From positions 868,001 through 932,000 of the forward strand of contig NZ_OZ026469.1 in assembly GCF_964019755.1 (NCBI RefSeq): a DNA stretch of 64,000 nt, written 5' to 3'. Of the stretch, positions 63,377 to 64,000 are shown in pieces. The stretch's first letter is position 1. Each line of letters starts with the position of its first letter. The DNA is from Spiroplasma endosymbiont of Polydrusus cervinus. Its GTDB lineage: Bacteria > Bacillota_I > Bacilli_A > Mycoplasmatales > Mycoplasmataceae. The position numbers were made by a program, and so were the translations under genes. The notes below the pieces were generated by a model. The model made no database searches. It saw only the letters and a program-made list of their open reading frames with translations, and was not told the origin of the DNA.

Positions 63377-63380
63377 GGAC

Positions 63381-63446
63381 TAGACTGCACCCAAAAAAGT
63401 TTAGCAAAGACTTTTTTTCTTTACTTACTTTTTTGGGTGCAGTCTA
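63381..63446. mobile_element. IS3-family scrap M: two left ends head to head
   Basis: TAGACTGCACCCAAAAAAGT joined to the reverse of the same left end (AGTTTAGCAAAG... ACTTTTTTGGGTGCAGTCTA): 66 bp with no coding part. Both halves are left ends, so this is not a simple internal deletion. Confidence 0.8.
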
Positions 63447-63539
63447 AGAATTTATGATTTTTTATCTTTTTTGATACAATTAATGTAAACAAGTTGAATA
63501 GGGTAAAAACATATATTACAATAGGAGGAAACTTAACGA

Positions 63540-64000
63540 ATGAAGCCAAGCGAATCTACTAAAGTTGTTGATGAAAAAAAGAATTTTTTTAAGCGTTTAG
63601 TAGGAGAGATTAGTCACCATAAAATGATTACTTTAATTTGTTTAGTTTTAGTCTTAGTAATATCAATTATTATTTGAACAATTGCGGCTGCGAGTAATGT
63701 AATTGTTGCTGGTGGAAGTACATCAATAGCCCAAGTAATGGCAAGTGTTACGGAACAATATAAACGTGATCATAAAGAAGATATCTTATATAATTCATTA
63801 GGGAGTGCTGCTGCGCGGGTTAGTGTTACAAATCGTAGTTATGCTTTTGGTTTTTTATCAAAAGATATTCCTTCAAGCCCACAACGAGGCGATAATCGGG
63901 GTAATGCTCGACAATTATGAGAAGATGAACGGATTGGACGGTTCGTTATTGCTCGTGATTATATTATTTTGATTTATCATTTACCAGTTGATTGTGAAAT
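63540..64000 (+). CDS. pstS: Phosphate ABC transporter substrate-binding protein (partial)
   Basis: Runs off the right edge; 153 residues seen. AGGAGGAAACTTAACGA precedes the ATG. Cytoplasmic start (KPSESTKVVDEKKNFFKRL), one membrane helix (ITLICLVLVLVISIIIWTIA, about 30-50), then the binding-protein text VIVAGGSTSIAQVMASVTEQYK, with GGSTS binding-loop-like residues, and VTNRSYAFGFLSKDI. PstS-like proteins of mollicutes have this anchored form. The pst permease genes should follow outside the window. Confidence 0.78.

Overview
This is a low-GC mollicute chromosome segment, almost certainly a plant- or insect-associated Spiroplasma close to S. citri. UGA must be read as tryptophan: metK, potA, potB, the potCD fusion, gap, fruA, holB, dnaD and the helicase are complete only that way. 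Other markers are the PotC-PotD fusion, the fructose PTS genes, an adhesin-like surface protein with an N-terminal signal and a C-terminal membrane anchor, IS30/plectrovirus-type debris and heavy IS load. All coordinates here use genetic code 4, so several genes run past in-frame TGA codons.

Layout. 1-1.5 kb: yidC-rnpA-rpmH (minus), the usual dnaA-side cluster, but prophage DNA follows where oriC/dnaA would be expected. 1.6-4.5 kb: decayed prophage early genes split by an IS3-family element. 4.5-9.2 kb: flippase-like membrane protein, an RluA remnant, a small membrane protein and a DEAD-box helicase. 9.5-13.3 kb: dead DeoR regulator (fruR position) followed by intact fruA and fruK. 13.4-15.4 kb: formate/nitrite-type channel, a NifU remnant, rpiB and a small unknown gene. 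15.5-24.5 kb: IS-rich stretch with gap and an adhesin-like gene. 24.6-33.4 kb: the most orderly block, with trpS, a SAM-I-like riboswitch in front of metK, a HAD phosphatase, and an XRE-cupin regulator followed by potA-potB-potCD. 33.7-37.1 kb: a His-rich ECF-S-like membrane protein, a decayed second IS3 element, rnpB, gpsB and a recU pseudogene. 37.1-47 kb: IS, IS30 and plectrovirus-like debris, surface proteins, and an inverted second copy of the prophage early region carrying recT. 47.3-53.5 kb: dnaD-like gene, hup, an IS-split PAP2 gene, a HAD phosphatase and a small OB-like protein. 54-64 kb: non-coding hairpin-rich DNA, hpt, recR remnant, tmk, holB, trmN6 and guaA remnants, a uracil permease pseudogene, smc and a pstS-like gene.

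The dominant theme is genome plasticity. One IS3-family element is present in seven full-length and six partial copies, apparently only one of them with both frames intact. Separately, at least three families of short palindromic elements (called E1, E2 and E3 here) lie across the window. E1 has near-perfect arms of about 80-90 bp beginning TGTATAC and ending GTATACA. It repeatedly sits exactly where a gene stops being recognisable (recT copy 1, nifU, recR, recU, guaA, IS3 and IS30 transposases), with the missing part absent on the other side, so it marks deletion or rearrangement breakpoints rather than simple insertions. The two guaA pieces face opposite ways about 2.8 kb apart and would rejoin in order if the segment between them were inverted.

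No CRISPR array, tRNA or rRNA was seen. Functional assignments are from family motifs read by eye; no database search was possible.
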